Below the pieces are notes generated by a model. The model was not told the DNA's origin. It did not search any database and was given only the letters and a program-made list of their open reading frames with translations. Below, in pieces: positions 53,101 to 61,946 of a stretch of DNA of 64,000 nucleotides. A program made the position numbers and the translations under genes. Every line of letters starts with the position of its first letter. Position 1 is the stretch's first letter. Source of the DNA: Lachnospiraceae bacterium (GTDB taxonomy: Bacteria; Bacillota; Clostridia; Lachnospirales; Lachnospiraceae); assembly GCA_014804485.1 (NCBI GenBank), contig JAAUZT010000011.1, positions 137,903 to 201,902 of the forward strand, read 5' to 3'.

Positions 53101-55542
53101 GTTCTCCACATCCAGATCGCTGAACTTCGGATAATCTAACAGAGTGACTACCCCGCTCTTATCACACATTACCGTCAGATGCGTACCAACTTCGCTGTCC
53201 CACAGACTCTGATAGCACACATTGATTGCAGGAAGATTGACATTATCCTGATCCTTCAACACATGTGACATATCTGTTGCCCACTCAAACGGCGCGTAGT
53301 CTTCCACGATATCTCCATGGAATGTAAGCTGACTTCCCGTGGTCACGAATGCACTGTCATCCATCACCAGAGATTCATATCCCGCAGACGGTTTTGTGAA
53401 ATATACATCATATAAATACTTACATCCTGCAAACGCATCTTTGCCGATGTTTGTCACGGAATCGCCGATCCGTACTTTCTCCAATATAGGCAGGTCTCTA
53501 AACGCTCCATCGGCAATCGTGCTGACAGACCGGTTCTGTATTGTTATACTTTTGATTTTATTGCGCAGCTCCTTATTAGAGAAACATTCCGACCCAATAC
53601 TCTTGATATCAAAATTACCGATCTTGCTCGGAATGACAATGTCGATGCTCTTCGCGCTGGAATCAATCAGCGCACAGGAGATCAATTCCCCGTCATTACC
53701 TGCCCCGTAGCGATAACGATTGCCGTCCTCGCTCTCCAACGCCATCTCATAATAAGTCTTACCGCCGCTCTCATATACATACGGTATTCCGTTGCCGTCA
53801 TTTCTAACCGCATCCCAAGTACTTCTTCTGGGGTACGCCGGTCCGTCCGCATACAACTCCGGACCATATACGCAGAACTCCGGATCTGTCACGTAACGGA
53901 ATAAGCCTTCATCAAATGTTGCCGTTCCGCATTTCTCGGAAAATACAGCTTTCTTTAATCCAAAGCAGTTATAGAAAGTAGATTCCGGTATCTTCTTAGT
54001 ATAATTCTGTATATTGACTTCTGTCAGATTCCTGTGGTTCGCAAGGACATAATCGTCCATATTGCTAAGTCCTTCACTTGGGAAAGAAAAACTCTGTAAG
54101 GAATCCCCACTGGGCGACTGCACCGCAAAGCTTCCCTTACCAAGATTCTTAATCTTGGCCGTGCCGAAATTAACCGTCGTCAGTCTGGTATCATCAAAAA
54201 ATGCATAATCACCTATATCGCATTCACTGATTCTGTCATCAAATTTAATCTCATTCAGACTCAGACAACTTGAAAAAGCACCGTATCCGATTGTCTTAAG
54301 CGTCCACGGAAGCGAAAGCGGCGTATTGATACCGGACATACGGAAGGCTTCCGCACCGATCGCATAAGTATCCGCCGTATCCGTGAAATGTATCTCCGTC
54401 AGTTTCTGACAGCCATAGAACGCACGATTACCGATCATATCTGCATTACCGATCACCACGCTGGTAATGCCGGAATTTTCAAAAGCACTTTCACCGATAT
54501 ACTGTACCTTATCGGAGAAGTCGATCTGTCCCACATTCTGCACATTGTAAAACGCCTTATCTGCTATTGTGCTAATGTAACGAACATCCAGCAGTACAAG
54601 GTAACCGTCCACATCCACATAACCGTAAGGGAGTTCCTCAGACTTCTCATTACTGTATGCTACGTAGACGAGCTCGCTGTTACTCTGTCCGAGTCTCTGA
54701 TCTGTAGCCGATGTCAGTCTGTACTTCGTTCCCTTCAGAATGTTATTATGTTCACAGAAGAAATCGATCTGCTGATCACTATCCAGATTCGCAGGTGTTC
54801 TTACCATATCCTCCGGCGGATTCAGGGCAGGATCATTTGCGGCATAATATGCCTTAAATTCCTCTGTCTTCGTATTAAAATCTCTCTCGAAATATTTCTG
54901 GAAGAAGGCCACGGTCTTCTCATCCAATATCACGGCACCCGAAAGCGGATCATAATCCATGTAACTGTATGTAAGAGCATTGGTGGGATAAAACTGATTG
55001 CTCGGACTCAGATTATCCATATACTCAATTCCACAGCTCTTCGGGTCTCCGTTTGCACCAAAATAATTGTTAAATTCCGTCGCTTTTACTACAAAATAAT
55101 TTTTATTCGGCTGCAGACCGAGGTTTACAACATCTCTCGGGAAATAATTATTATATCTGCAAAGACGACCGAACTGAGAATTAATGGGCTCATACAGGAA
55201 CTGCCATGTCAGCACGAGAGACTGTCCGTCCCGCACTACGATCTCCGTCTGTTCCAGATCAGGATAATCCCCCGTCACGGCTGCAACCAACTGATCATCC
55301 GTATAATCCACATACTTGTTAACCGTGTTGCCGGGGTTTGACACATACTCATCTCCGGTTGCATCCACATATTGGATACCCGCATCACCTCCGGTCGTAT
55401 CATCCGCTTCATCTGCCAGGTTCTCCGGTACCGGAATCGCTGCAACGGCGATCGCTGTGACCATCAGTACTGCAGCAATACTGCGTCTCACTGTCCTTTT
55501 TAATCTTCTTTTTGATTTCTTTAATACTGTCTTTTTTGCCAT
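50179..55542 (-). CDS. Large LRR/InlB-repeat surface protein, sortase substrate
   Basis: A 1787-residue secreted protein. The signal peptide has an extended basic N-terminus (KKSKRRLKRTVRRSIAAVLMVTAIAVAAIPV). Many LRR_5 units follow (for example IGESAFENSGITSVVIGNADMIGNRAFYGC), with an insertion of ~250 residues near 770-1050 that is not repeat-like. From ~1340 there are InlB-type/beta-grasp repeats (VMFYDYDGTQVG..., VEFLDGIDGHRLSG), a Ser/Thr/Gly linker, another repeat (QGSTVVIAANEPAAGMVFQKW) and the pre-anchor domain ending IRFTASHFSPYTVYV. The anchor is TPKTGDPIHPKWFLSIG plus hydrophobic and basic parts. GAGGAAAG precedes the ATG. It lies 45 bases downstream of the sortase. Confidence 0.9.
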   Translation of the reverse strand: MAKKTVLKKSKRRLKRTVRRSIAAVLMVTAIAVAAIPVPENLADEADDTTGGDAGIQYVDATGDEYVSNPGNTVNKYVDYTDDQLVAAVTGDYPDLEQTEIVVRDGQSLVLTWQFLYEPINSQFGRLCRYNNYFPRDVVNLGLQPNKNYFVVKATEFNNYFGANGDPKSCGIEYMDNLSPSNQFYPTNALTYSYMDYDPLSGAVILDEKTVAFFQKYFERDFNTKTEEFKAYYAANDPALNPPEDMVRTPANLDSDQQIDFFCEHNNILKGTKYRLTSATDQRLGQSNSELVYVAYSNEKSEELPYGYVDVDGYLVLLDVRYISTIADKAFYNVQNVGQIDFSDKVQYIGESAFENSGITSVVIGNADMIGNRAFYGCQKLTEIHFTDTADTYAIGAEAFRMSGINTPLSLPWTLKTIGYGAFSSCLSLNEIKFDDRISECDIGDYAFFDDTRLTTVNFGTAKIKNLGKGSFAVQSPSGDSLQSFSFPSEGLSNMDDYVLANHRNLTEVNIQNYTKKIPESTFYNCFGLKKAVFSEKCGTATFDEGLFRYVTDPEFCVYGPELYADGPAYPRRSTWDAVRNDGNGIPYVYESGGKTYYEMALESEDGNRYRYGAGNDGELISCALIDSSAKSIDIVIPSKIGNFDIKSIGSECFSNKELRNKIKSITIQNRSVSTIADGAFRDLPILEKVRIGDSVTNIGKDAFAGCKYLYDVYFTKPSAGYESLVMDDSAFVTTGSQLTFHGDIVEDYAPFEWATDMSHVLKDQDNVNLPAINVCYQSLWDSEVGTHLTVMCDKSGVVTLLDYPKFSDLDVENVNDLDEELRDYCKDMENYYYYTVYDSGDAVEQMRREYAYIWNAKQQDQDQVVLDNGLGIAKAEYDQELEQRYGPWINPNYCEPGFWKSYLPTSGGTDTAKAYLIDLLFEPIVAEAAVANPIPYFKATPYNFMDNYESYLNDPEYESFPDYKKVPDKVWTFINATQEVVVPAGVDSIDVSAYATANGDNYDTYIRKKRTAASNNMYTRRTNGATPGLFSGYYVDYAEGDQREENPNGNDHLRSVILTTVKKLPDYAFDSCEQLERVVLGQAEEIGLLPFRGCGNLTSVVGNEKYPAENGIIYEQDANNAGKYRIIECLMTRGKPNTGDENLEKTSVAPDPDRLISSVTEIAESAFEGCDGISVVDLSTAEGLGIIPENCFKDCLSLINVKLPRTVNKIRDDAFSGIANATHPLSITIPGREVDIADMAFDPKRNVTIYTYEDSAAYRYGKRYEGQGMKVEVLNAFRVMFYDYDGTQVGATQIVDHDTGGSKATAPPEEETLRQADHRPGYKFSHWETTGGMTLDDPITDDMTVFIAQYESDGSMINGKYVVEFLDGIDGHRLSGRNSSDDDGKYYVEPNNSFMDLGWEAPQYADHTKEGKEFLQWSNNWTENTTIDANMTIIALYRDAATSGGSTNTSGGSTNTSRGSTSGGSSNTSRGSTSSSSGSTSSSSSSTSTTSSTSNTSSSTAASFTVTVVNGSGSGTYAQGSTVVIAANEPAAGMVFQKWTTESNGVTLASVSLPATTFTMPAGNVTVTANYVAATTPAANTDNNGGGGNTGGSGSTRVDITKPGISNKDLATANANGTTDNFIVKITETDEATRAVAEALTNKYGSLDSILYYAMDISLWDSTGTYQLTGDQLAGITVDITIPIPDALVAYGGNNMAGAVVNGNQLENLNENFTTINGVPCIRFTASHFSPYTVYVDTGNLTEGMLDTTPKTGDPIHPKWFLSIGLACLSIILFMKKDKSAKVKTA
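51036..51218 (-). repeat. Degenerate repeat coding for a Ser/Thr/Gly linker
   Basis: About 60 codons within the 1787-residue protein encode a low-complexity linker made of GGSTNTS/RGSTS-type units that grade into poly-Ser/Thr. It separates the InlB-like repeats from the C-terminal half and is likely a flexible, possibly glycosylated, spacer. Such tracts vary in length between strains. Confidence 0.7.
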
Positions 55543-55587
55543 TACTCTTTCCTCATTCCCTTACACATTTCTATTTATGTAAAAAAA

Positions 55588-56790
55588 TTAATTTTCCTCC
55601 CGTACTCTCTTCGCCACTACCACGAACCTGCCGTCTGTCTCGGAACTATCGCAGGTTGACAGTGTCAGGAGTTCGTCTCCGTAGCTTGCCTTCACTCCGG
55701 TGTCATAGAGTGACAGTGCCGCCATTTCCTGCATATTAGAATCAAATTCCTTCTCAGATGCGGCATCAAAGAACTGATAATACTTAAATACTACTTCATC
55801 CTCATTGTATATTCTCGACCGAAACACGTACATAACTTCGTATGTCCCCTTCTCGTAGATCGTGTCGAACTGAATCTGAGAATGCTTCTTACCATATTCT
55901 TCACTACTGTATCGATTCAAATTACCGAACATCTTGCCTGATTTCATATGATGACCGTATATGATCAGATTCGTGTTCCTATGCACCACATCGCAATCCT
56001 TATCCAAAAACAGACTGCCGTTCTTATCATATTCCTGATTAAAATTGTGATCCAGATAATACTCGTTGTTAGCCGTCTGCATAACCGGATAATCTATATT
56101 TGTATCGTCAATTTTCAGCCATCCGATTAGTTTTTTGTTCTTACTATATAAAGTCCGGTACTCCTCCAGCACCTCCAGTTCTATCGTCTCATCTTCAGAA
56201 TAGTGGATTTCCCGGAAAAGACTTCCCGTCAGGGTGCTGTTCCCCTTACCTTTAAGTTCAGCAAGATCCTCATAATCCGCCTGGGTACGGTCGGAAAAAT
56301 AATAATAAATCCCAAAATATCCAAAGCAAAGAACCGCCACAAGTGAACATATGACAACCGCTAATTTACGGCGTCTCTCCCTTTTTTTCAATTCATGGAG
56401 AATTTCTTTCTGCATCTCTTTATCAAATTCATCCAGAGATACTTTCTTCTCTTTTAAGGGAGTTGTTTTCCCCGTTCTTCGGGCTTCTTTTTGAGGACTT
56501 CCCGCCTTGCTCTTTTTCTTCTTTCCGGTCGGAAGCCTGCTGTTCTTATCATATCCCTGCCGCTTATACTGCTTCGCCAGCTCATAGATCTCATCATCGA
56601 AATCATTCCCGACAACCGTTTCAAAGCGATATGCACCCGCACCGATGTCGGCATACAGCGTAATTACTTCTCCCGGCTGCTCCATATTGACTTGTGTCTT
56701 GATTTTCTCAATCTTCGCCTGATCCCGCAGAGCCGCCTGATAATCCGACTCTGTCCGGAATCTCCTGCCGGAAACTTCAAATCCCGCCAT
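55588..56790 (-). CDS. Class B sortase with long cytoplasmic N-terminal extension
   Basis: A 400-residue transpeptidase. Residues 184-400 form the sortase fold with the catalytic His280 (LIIYGHHMKSGKMF), Cys380 (LLTLSTCDSS) and Arg388 (DGRFVVVAKR); WLKIDDTNIDYPVMQT and the YYLDHNF that follows are class B landmarks. One membrane helix lies at 143-164. Unusually, some 140 residues precede it, starting MAGFEVSGRRFRTESDYQAAL, with a globular-looking first 80 residues and a Lys-rich linker. It should join the two downstream LRR proteins to the wall through their (S/T)PxTG motifs. Class B sortases in Clostridia are known to use (S/P)PxTG. It is the first gene of the operon. Confidence 0.93.
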   Translation of the reverse strand: MAGFEVSGRRFRTESDYQAALRDQAKIEKIKTQVNMEQPGEVITLYADIGAGAYRFETVVGNDFDDEIYELAKQYKRQGYDKNSRLPTGKKKKSKAGSPQKEARRTGKTTPLKEKKVSLDEFDKEMQKEILHELKKRERRRKLAVVICSLVAVLCFGYFGIYYYFSDRTQADYEDLAELKGKGNSTLTGSLFREIHYSEDETIELEVLEEYRTLYSKNKKLIGWLKIDDTNIDYPVMQTANNEYYLDHNFNQEYDKNGSLFLDKDCDVVHRNTNLIIYGHHMKSGKMFGNLNRYSSEEYGKKHSQIQFDTIYEKGTYEVMYVFRSRIYNEDEVVFKYYQFFDAASEKEFDSNMQEMAALSLYDTGVKASYGDELLTLSTCDSSETDGRFVVVAKRVREEN

Positions 56791-56933
56791 AGGGGACCCG
56801 CTCCTTTATCATAATAATATGTGCCTAATAACCCAATCTGACTTATTAGCATATAGTATAATTTTACTATATCTTGAGATTTATGCAAGTGTTTTGTCAT
56901 AATTTACACAATTTCTCCAATTTGCACCATATC

Positions 56934-56962
56934 AAAACAGGACTCCCATCATGAGAGCCCTG
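56934..56962 (-). terminator. Rho-independent terminator of the YDG/MBG gene
   Basis: On the minus strand CAGGGCTC and GAGTCCTG (56962 down to 56938, one wobble pair) form a stem with a 9-base loop, followed by TTTT. It lies 11 bases after the stop at 56973. Confidence 0.75.
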
Positions 56963-56972
56963 CCCGTTAGAA

Positions 56973-59900
56973 CTATAAGCCAAAGAGTCCGAGTCCCTTT
57001 CCTTTGATCTTAAACGTAGCCGTCTTCGTCCCCCCGTAATTGCCCAGTCCGCGAATCACTACTTTAGCCGTACCTTTGTTAATATTATTGCTGTAACTGT
57101 CTGCTACGATCTCATACTCCTCCGGCTTTAAGGCTGTACCATTTACTTCCACATAGACCGCCTGCGGATCGGCTTTTGTATCAAGCTCGATCGCTTTGCC
57201 GGTATAGGTCTGGTCTTTTATGCTCACCTTTGCCTTCGTGATGCTCGCTGCAGTGATCCTGTAAGTTCCCGAAACTTCTCCGCTGTAATCCCTGCCCTTC
57301 GCCGTGATTGTCACATTAATCTTGGTTCCGACCGGGATAATATCATCCGCCCCCACCAGATCTCCTGCCTGCTTGTAAATTTTACCAATACGGGTTTTTT
57401 CGGCATACGAGTATTCCATATTCTTGTCATAGTCTTTGCCCGCTGCCAGTTTTTTACCATTCGTATCTGTCACCTGAACGGTCGTCTTATAAATATTCTT
57501 CTTATCCTGAAAAACCTTATCGGCGGCAGTTACTGTCATCTTACCGATATCCTGCGTTGTAATCTCATACTCTTTGGTTGTGCTTCCGGTAAAGTTGCCT
57601 TTGCCTTTGATCGTCAGTACAGCCAGACTGCCCGCTGCATTATTCTGTTTATATGCCAGCGTATAATCTGTACCGGCTTGCAGGGTCTGACTGCCGAATT
57701 TTACAACCGGTTCCGGCTTACAGCCGCCCTTAACGTAACTGTAAGCCTTATCCAAACTAATCTTTACCCTGCTTATGTCATATGCGGTAATCTTAAAGGT
57801 TTTCTTGATCTTTCCGCTGTATTCGTTCTTACCCGTAAAGGTTGCCGTTGCAGTTCCCACCTTCACATTATTGGTATACTCAACCTCATAATCCTTACCT
57901 TTCGTAAGCGTACGGGTTACCGTCTCACCGTCCAATTTGACATCGACCATCACTTTCACATCATCATCACGGATCGGCTTGCCTGTATAGACCGACGTAT
58001 TACCAAACGAAAACTCGACTTTCGCTTTGTTCAGGGAGGCAACCTCCGTAATCTTAAAAGTCACCCTCTTCGTTCCCGCATAATTTCCCATTCCTATAAC
58101 AGCGATGGTCGCGGTTCCGACATTTGTATGATCTCCGATATTATAGTCTACTCTATAATCTTCGCCCAGAGTCAATACCTTGCTCTTCTCCTTGACCGTA
58201 AGCAACGGTTCGATCGGTTTTCCCGTATAGGTCTGATCCGGTATTTTGGTCACCGTAAGCTTCGATACCAATATGCCGTCCGTTATCGTAAACCGGAAGT
58301 CTTGTTTCCCTTTATAATTGCCGATGCCGGACACGATTAGGGTATACACGCCTACATCCTTGTAGCTTGCCTCCTGATTATCTGCATTCCGTACAATATA
58401 ATCCTTGTTGACCGCAAGCTTCTTACCATTCCACAATACTGCCGGAGACGGCTTCTGTGCCTTCTTGCTATTGTATGCTACGGCGATATCATCGATAATG
58501 ACATCTTTGTCACTTATATCTTTAGGTACAATCGTAAAGGTTCTCGTTACCTTGCCTTCATAATTACCTTTACCTACGATGATAATCGATGGTGCCTTCG
58601 CCGCATTCCGATCCGCCGCATTCGTATTGTTGGTATAACTTATTGTGTAATCTTTCTTCTCCACAAGTCGCGTCTTATAATCATACACCCTGACCTCAGG
58701 CTTGATTGCCTTTCCGGTATAGGTATACTCCGAGACTTCAGTCATCCACAGTCCTTCCGGAATGATTCCACTGCTCGGAATATCTTCCGGGGGCACTTCA
58801 GGCTCATCATCCTCTCCGCCTGCCAGCAAATCGATATAATAATAGAATTTCACCGTATCGCTGTCCGGCTGTCCCTGCTTATGCGCATACGCCCAGATCA
58901 CCGTAAATCCGTTCACCTTCACTTCGATCGGATTATTATAGAGTGAATAGCGATTGCTTCCCTTATCAGGTTTCGAGCTGTCCAACGTATAATAAATCTC
59001 AGCACCCTCTGTCTCACAAGACAGTTTGATCGTCGTCCCGCGACTCACACCGCTTCCGGTGGCAACACTTGCTGTCGGAACTGCCACAGCATCCCTGACC
59101 GCATATTTCTCACGAACGCTGACTTGTACTGTCACACGCAGAGACACCTCGCCTCCATCGATATCCGCCGGCAGAACCACGTTACCTCCCATTATAAAGG
59201 TCTGTTCCGCTTCATTCCGCGGACCGTATGAAGTACCGTCTGTCGCTACTCTCTCCCACGCTACCGCCGCTGTTTCGTTGATCTCTGTCAGCTCGTTTTC
59301 TTCCGCACCGATATTCCGCGTTACGATCTTCACTGTCGCCGGCAGCTCAATCTTATCGATAGGCGTGCCGTTTTCTACATTGGTCACCGGTGCCGGTGCA
59401 ATGATCCGAAGCAGGTTCCTCGTCGGAACGATCTCTTTCTCCACTACCGTCAGGGTTCCTGACCGATATGTGATCCTGTAATTGGGACCCGCATCAGCAT
59501 CCGATGCCACGATATCATATGTTCCTGCCATATCGGTATTCTGAATATCACAGGTAAATATCGGTTCCTTTAACAGTTCCTCATCTTTCAATAACCCCAT
59601 CCCTGCAATCTCATAGGAATAATCACTCCGTTCTGGCAGTTTATCTTCTGTCTTAATCTCCTTATCGCCCACCTTAATAACTATCGGTCGTTGGGCAATG
59701 CTGAACGAATACTCCATCGATCCCCGATACTTGTCAGTCTCCTCCGGTTTAGAGGATGCCGTCACGGTAATCGTATATTCTCCGGCCGCGCTCGGCATAC
59801 CATTCACAATGTCACCAGACGAATATGCCCTGCCGTTCGCCAGCGTACCCTCAATACTGTACTCAAAATCAACCTTTTCCGTGATGTCCTTATTCTCGAC

Positions 59901-61523
59901 ACCGCTCTGATTTAATTCAACCTTCAGATTTTCTGTATTACACACCACCGGAGTCCCGTCATACACTTTCGGTGACGGTGTTATCGTAATACCTGAGATC
60001 GTGATTCGATCTTTCTCCAATACAGTCAGTGTACCCGATACATATTGGATCACATAATTCGCCCCCGCAGATGCATTACGCGGTGTGATCGTATATTTTC
60101 CCGTCTTCTCCGTGTTTGATATATCGCAGATATATGACGGTTTTTTCGTGATTTCATCGCCAGGCAACAATCCCTCTGGTGGTTCATAATCAAATTCCGT
60201 CGGGATCTTATCGCCCTGCTTAATAACCATATCCTTCGCCGTAAGGGTCACGGGTCTCTGGGTAATAGTAAAGTCTCTTCTCAGTTCACCTCTGTATTTA
60301 TCAGATATGACCACAACCTTCAATGTATATGTGCCGGCTTCCTTCGGTGTACCTGTCTTATTCTCCGGATCATCCGGCCCAGTAATATCATTTGAAGTGT
60401 ACAGTGTCCCATCTTTCTGTCCACCCGAAATGCTATACTGTAATGTCAGACCGGAAATTTCCGTTCCGGACGATGTCACCTTCACCTTACTGATATCACA
60501 TTCTACCGGCGTTCCATCGTATACTTTATCGGACACGGTAATACCGGAAATATCAACCGTCTCTTTACTTGATACGGTCAATGTCCCCTCAAGATAAGTA
60601 ATAATATAGTTTGGTCCCGCCTCTGCGCCCGATGCTGTAATCGTATATTTCCCCGGCGTGTCCTCCGTATCCTTTGTAACATCACAGGTTAGATTCGGTT
60701 TCTCTTTAAGTTCTTCCCCGTTTACCAAGCCAATAACTGTATATTCATAAGCCGGCAGCGGATCTCCGATTTTCTTCTGCTTATCACTTACCTTGATGGT
60801 GATCGTCTTCTTATTAATTGCAAACTGAATTCCCTGCGATCCCGCATACTTTCCGTTCGAGTCCGCAGCAGTCACTGTGAGCGTATAGTTTCCTGCATCC
60901 TTAGGCATTCCGGTTACGATAGTGCCGTCCGTCGTACTGTCCGAGGTGTAGCTATATGTCGTATTATCCGCCTTAGTTCCGGAAATACTGTATCTGAATT
61001 CCACCAGCGATGTAACATCTTCCTCTCTGGATGCTGCTGATGCTTCTTTCGGTACAATCGCTTTCAAAGAGCCGCTTGCTCTGGCCGATGTGCCGTCATA
61101 AAGCTTATTGGATACTGTGATTCCGGAAACCACAACTCTCTGCGGTCCGGTCGGTGTTGTCTCCCCCTCATCTCCATCCGCCTGCACCGCAGGTGCATCT
61201 GATTCGGCAGCATCTGGAGTACTATATGCTTCCGCACTTTCCTCATAGTTCTCAATCTGCGTTTCTCCCTCCGGCACAATACCCTGATCCGACTGTGTCT
61301 GCCCGACCGTATCCGGATTCTTAACCACAGTCTCATCATCGGCTTCCGAATCTGCCTCCGGCGTTATATCTGCTGTTATTTTCGGATTCTCTTCCTCGTA
61401 CAAGTCCCCTTCCTGTGCCGCATGCACAGTAAGCATATTAATATCCATACTTCCTATGCAAACAGCCGCCGAAAGCAGCCATGCTACCATCCTCATACGC
61501 TTTGTCCGAAAAACTCTGCTCAT
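56973..61523 (-). CDS. Giant secreted YDG/MBG-repeat and YTGK-repeat protein
   Basis: A 1516-residue secreted protein. After the signal peptide (MVAWLLSAAVCIGSMDINMLTVHAA) come an acidic linker (to ~130) and three YDG plus MBG-type units of ~190 residues (starts near 132, 326 and 509; ISGITVSDKVYDGTPV ... GTLTV). Then an Ig-like part, a CHB_HEX-type domain (EIYYTLDSSKPDKGSNRY) and seven ~80-residue repeats of the form YTGKxIxP ... DYxVxYxNN ... GxGNYxG. The last repeat ends at GLGLFGL without sorting signal or membrane helix, so it is not an obvious sortase substrate. The start is ATG 61523, eight bases after AAAGGAG. It is probably an adhesin or wall-associated rod; its ligand is unknown. 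Confidence 0.88.
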   Translation of the reverse strand: MSRVFRTKRMRMVAWLLSAAVCIGSMDINMLTVHAAQEGDLYEEENPKITADITPEADSEADDETVVKNPDTVGQTQSDQGIVPEGETQIENYEESAEAYSTPDAAESDAPAVQADGDEGETTPTGPQRVVVSGITVSNKLYDGTSARASGSLKAIVPKEASAASREEDVTSLVEFRYSISGTKADNTTYSYTSDSTTDGTIVTGMPKDAGNYTLTVTAADSNGKYAGSQGIQFAINKKTITIKVSDKQKKIGDPLPAYEYTVIGLVNGEELKEKPNLTCDVTKDTEDTPGKYTITASGAEAGPNYIITYLEGTLTVSSKETVDISGITVSDKVYDGTPVECDISKVKVTSSGTEISGLTLQYSISGGQKDGTLYTSNDITGPDDPENKTGTPKEAGTYTLKVVVISDKYRGELRRDFTITQRPVTLTAKDMVIKQGDKIPTEFDYEPPEGLLPGDEITKKPSYICDISNTEKTGKYTITPRNASAGANYVIQYVSGTLTVLEKDRITISGITITPSPKVYDGTPVVCNTENLKVELNQSGVENKDITEKVDFEYSIEGTLANGRAYSSGDIVNGMPSAAGEYTITVTASSKPEETDKYRGSMEYSFSIAQRPIVIKVGDKEIKTEDKLPERSDYSYEIAGMGLLKDEELLKEPIFTCDIQNTDMAGTYDIVASDADAGPNYRITYRSGTLTVVEKEIVPTRNLLRIIAPAPVTNVENGTPIDKIELPATVKIVTRNIGAEENELTEINETAAVAWERVATDGTSYGPRNEAEQTFIMGGNVVLPADIDGGEVSLRVTVQVSVREKYAVRDAVAVPTASVATGSGVSRGTTIKLSCETEGAEIYYTLDSSKPDKGSNRYSLYNNPIEVKVNGFTVIWAYAHKQGQPDSDTVKFYYYIDLLAGGEDDEPEVPPEDIPSSGIIPEGLWMTEVSEYTYTGKAIKPEVRVYDYKTRLVEKKDYTISYTNNTNAADRNAAKAPSIIIVGKGNYEGKVTRTFTIVPKDISDKDVIIDDIAVAYNSKKAQKPSPAVLWNGKKLAVNKDYIVRNADNQEASYKDVGVYTLIVSGIGNYKGKQDFRFTITDGILVSKLTVTKIPDQTYTGKPIEPLLTVKEKSKVLTLGEDYRVDYNIGDHTNVGTATIAVIGMGNYAGTKRVTFKITEVASLNKAKVEFSFGNTSVYTGKPIRDDDVKVMVDVKLDGETVTRTLTKGKDYEVEYTNNVKVGTATATFTGKNEYSGKIKKTFKITAYDISRVKISLDKAYSYVKGGCKPEPVVKFGSQTLQAGTDYTLAYKQNNAAGSLAVLTIKGKGNFTGSTTKEYEITTQDIGKMTVTAADKVFQDKKNIYKTTVQVTDTNGKKLAAGKDYDKNMEYSYAEKTRIGKIYKQAGDLVGADDIIPVGTKINVTITAKGRDYSGEVSGTYRITAASITKAKVSIKDQTYTGKAIELDTKADPQAVYVEVNGTALKPEEYEIVADSYSNNINKGTAKVVIRGLGNYGGTKTATFKIKGKGLGLFGL

Positions 61524-61581
61524 TCCCAACACTCCTTTATCCTTACGGCAATACTAGATATAGCTATATTTATACATATTT

Positions 61582-61610
61582 ATTATACTCGAAATACCAC
61601 CTGTTGTAAA
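61582..61610 (-). promoter_or_regulatory. Sigma-A promoter of the YDG/MBG gene
   Basis: On the minus strand TTTACA (61605-61610) and TATAAT (61582-61587) are 17 bases apart, with about 50 bases of leader before ATG 61523. Confidence 0.75.
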
Positions 61611-61685
61611 TTCTTCTTTTATAAAAATCCTTTTTACCTTTTACTCCTGACTGTATGTTACTATTCATACCCATGCCACAGCCTA

Positions 61686-61821
61686 AGCTCAGAGGGGAGT
61701 TAATATCTGAAGGAACCCCTCAAAAAGCGTTGGCACTTGACGAGGTATCTCACGAGTCTAGTGCCCGCTACGCTTTTTGCGGAGCGAGATCTCGGTGACG
61801 CAGATATAACTTCACTCTGGG
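61686..61821. repeat. Palindromic dispersed element, copy 2
   Basis: This 136-base second copy of the element at 19420-19558 has the same order of stems. The outer arms are GCTCAGAGGGGAGTTAATAT (from 61686) and AGATATAACTTCACTCTGGG (from 61801). The middle stem is AAAAAGCGT (61721-61729) with ACGCTTTTT (61769-61777). The inner stem is GGCACTTGAC (61731-61740) with GTCTAGTGCC (61755-61764). It sits in the gene-free stretch 61524-61946, between the YDG/MBG promoter and the Cys-rich gene promoter. Several stem bases differ from copy 1 in paired fashion. Confidence 0.85.
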
Positions 61822-61889
61822 CGACCGGGGTGCCCAATGTGTGAATGGTAATGACTGTATCGCTGCACAGAACAATTTTAAAATTTGTA

Positions 61890-61916
61890 ACACATATGCC
61901 CCATGCTCATAAGATA
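61890..61916 (+). promoter_or_regulatory. Possible sigma-K-type promoter of the Cys-rich gene
   Basis: AC (61890-61891) is followed after 16 bases by CATAAGATA (61908-61916), matching the mother-cell sigma-K pattern AC, 16-17 bases, CATAnnnTA. Transcription would start about 25 bases before the ATG at 61947. No good sigma-A promoter is seen nearby. Confidence 0.5.
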
Positions 61917-61946
61917 AACCATAAACAACATTTGGAGGAATTAACA

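Noticed and set aside
54388-55341. 317-codon plus-strand frame inside the large LRR gene
   Set aside because: It is antisense to a clear repeat protein and rich in Ile/Arg/Cys, as expected from reading LRR codons backwards; no start signal.
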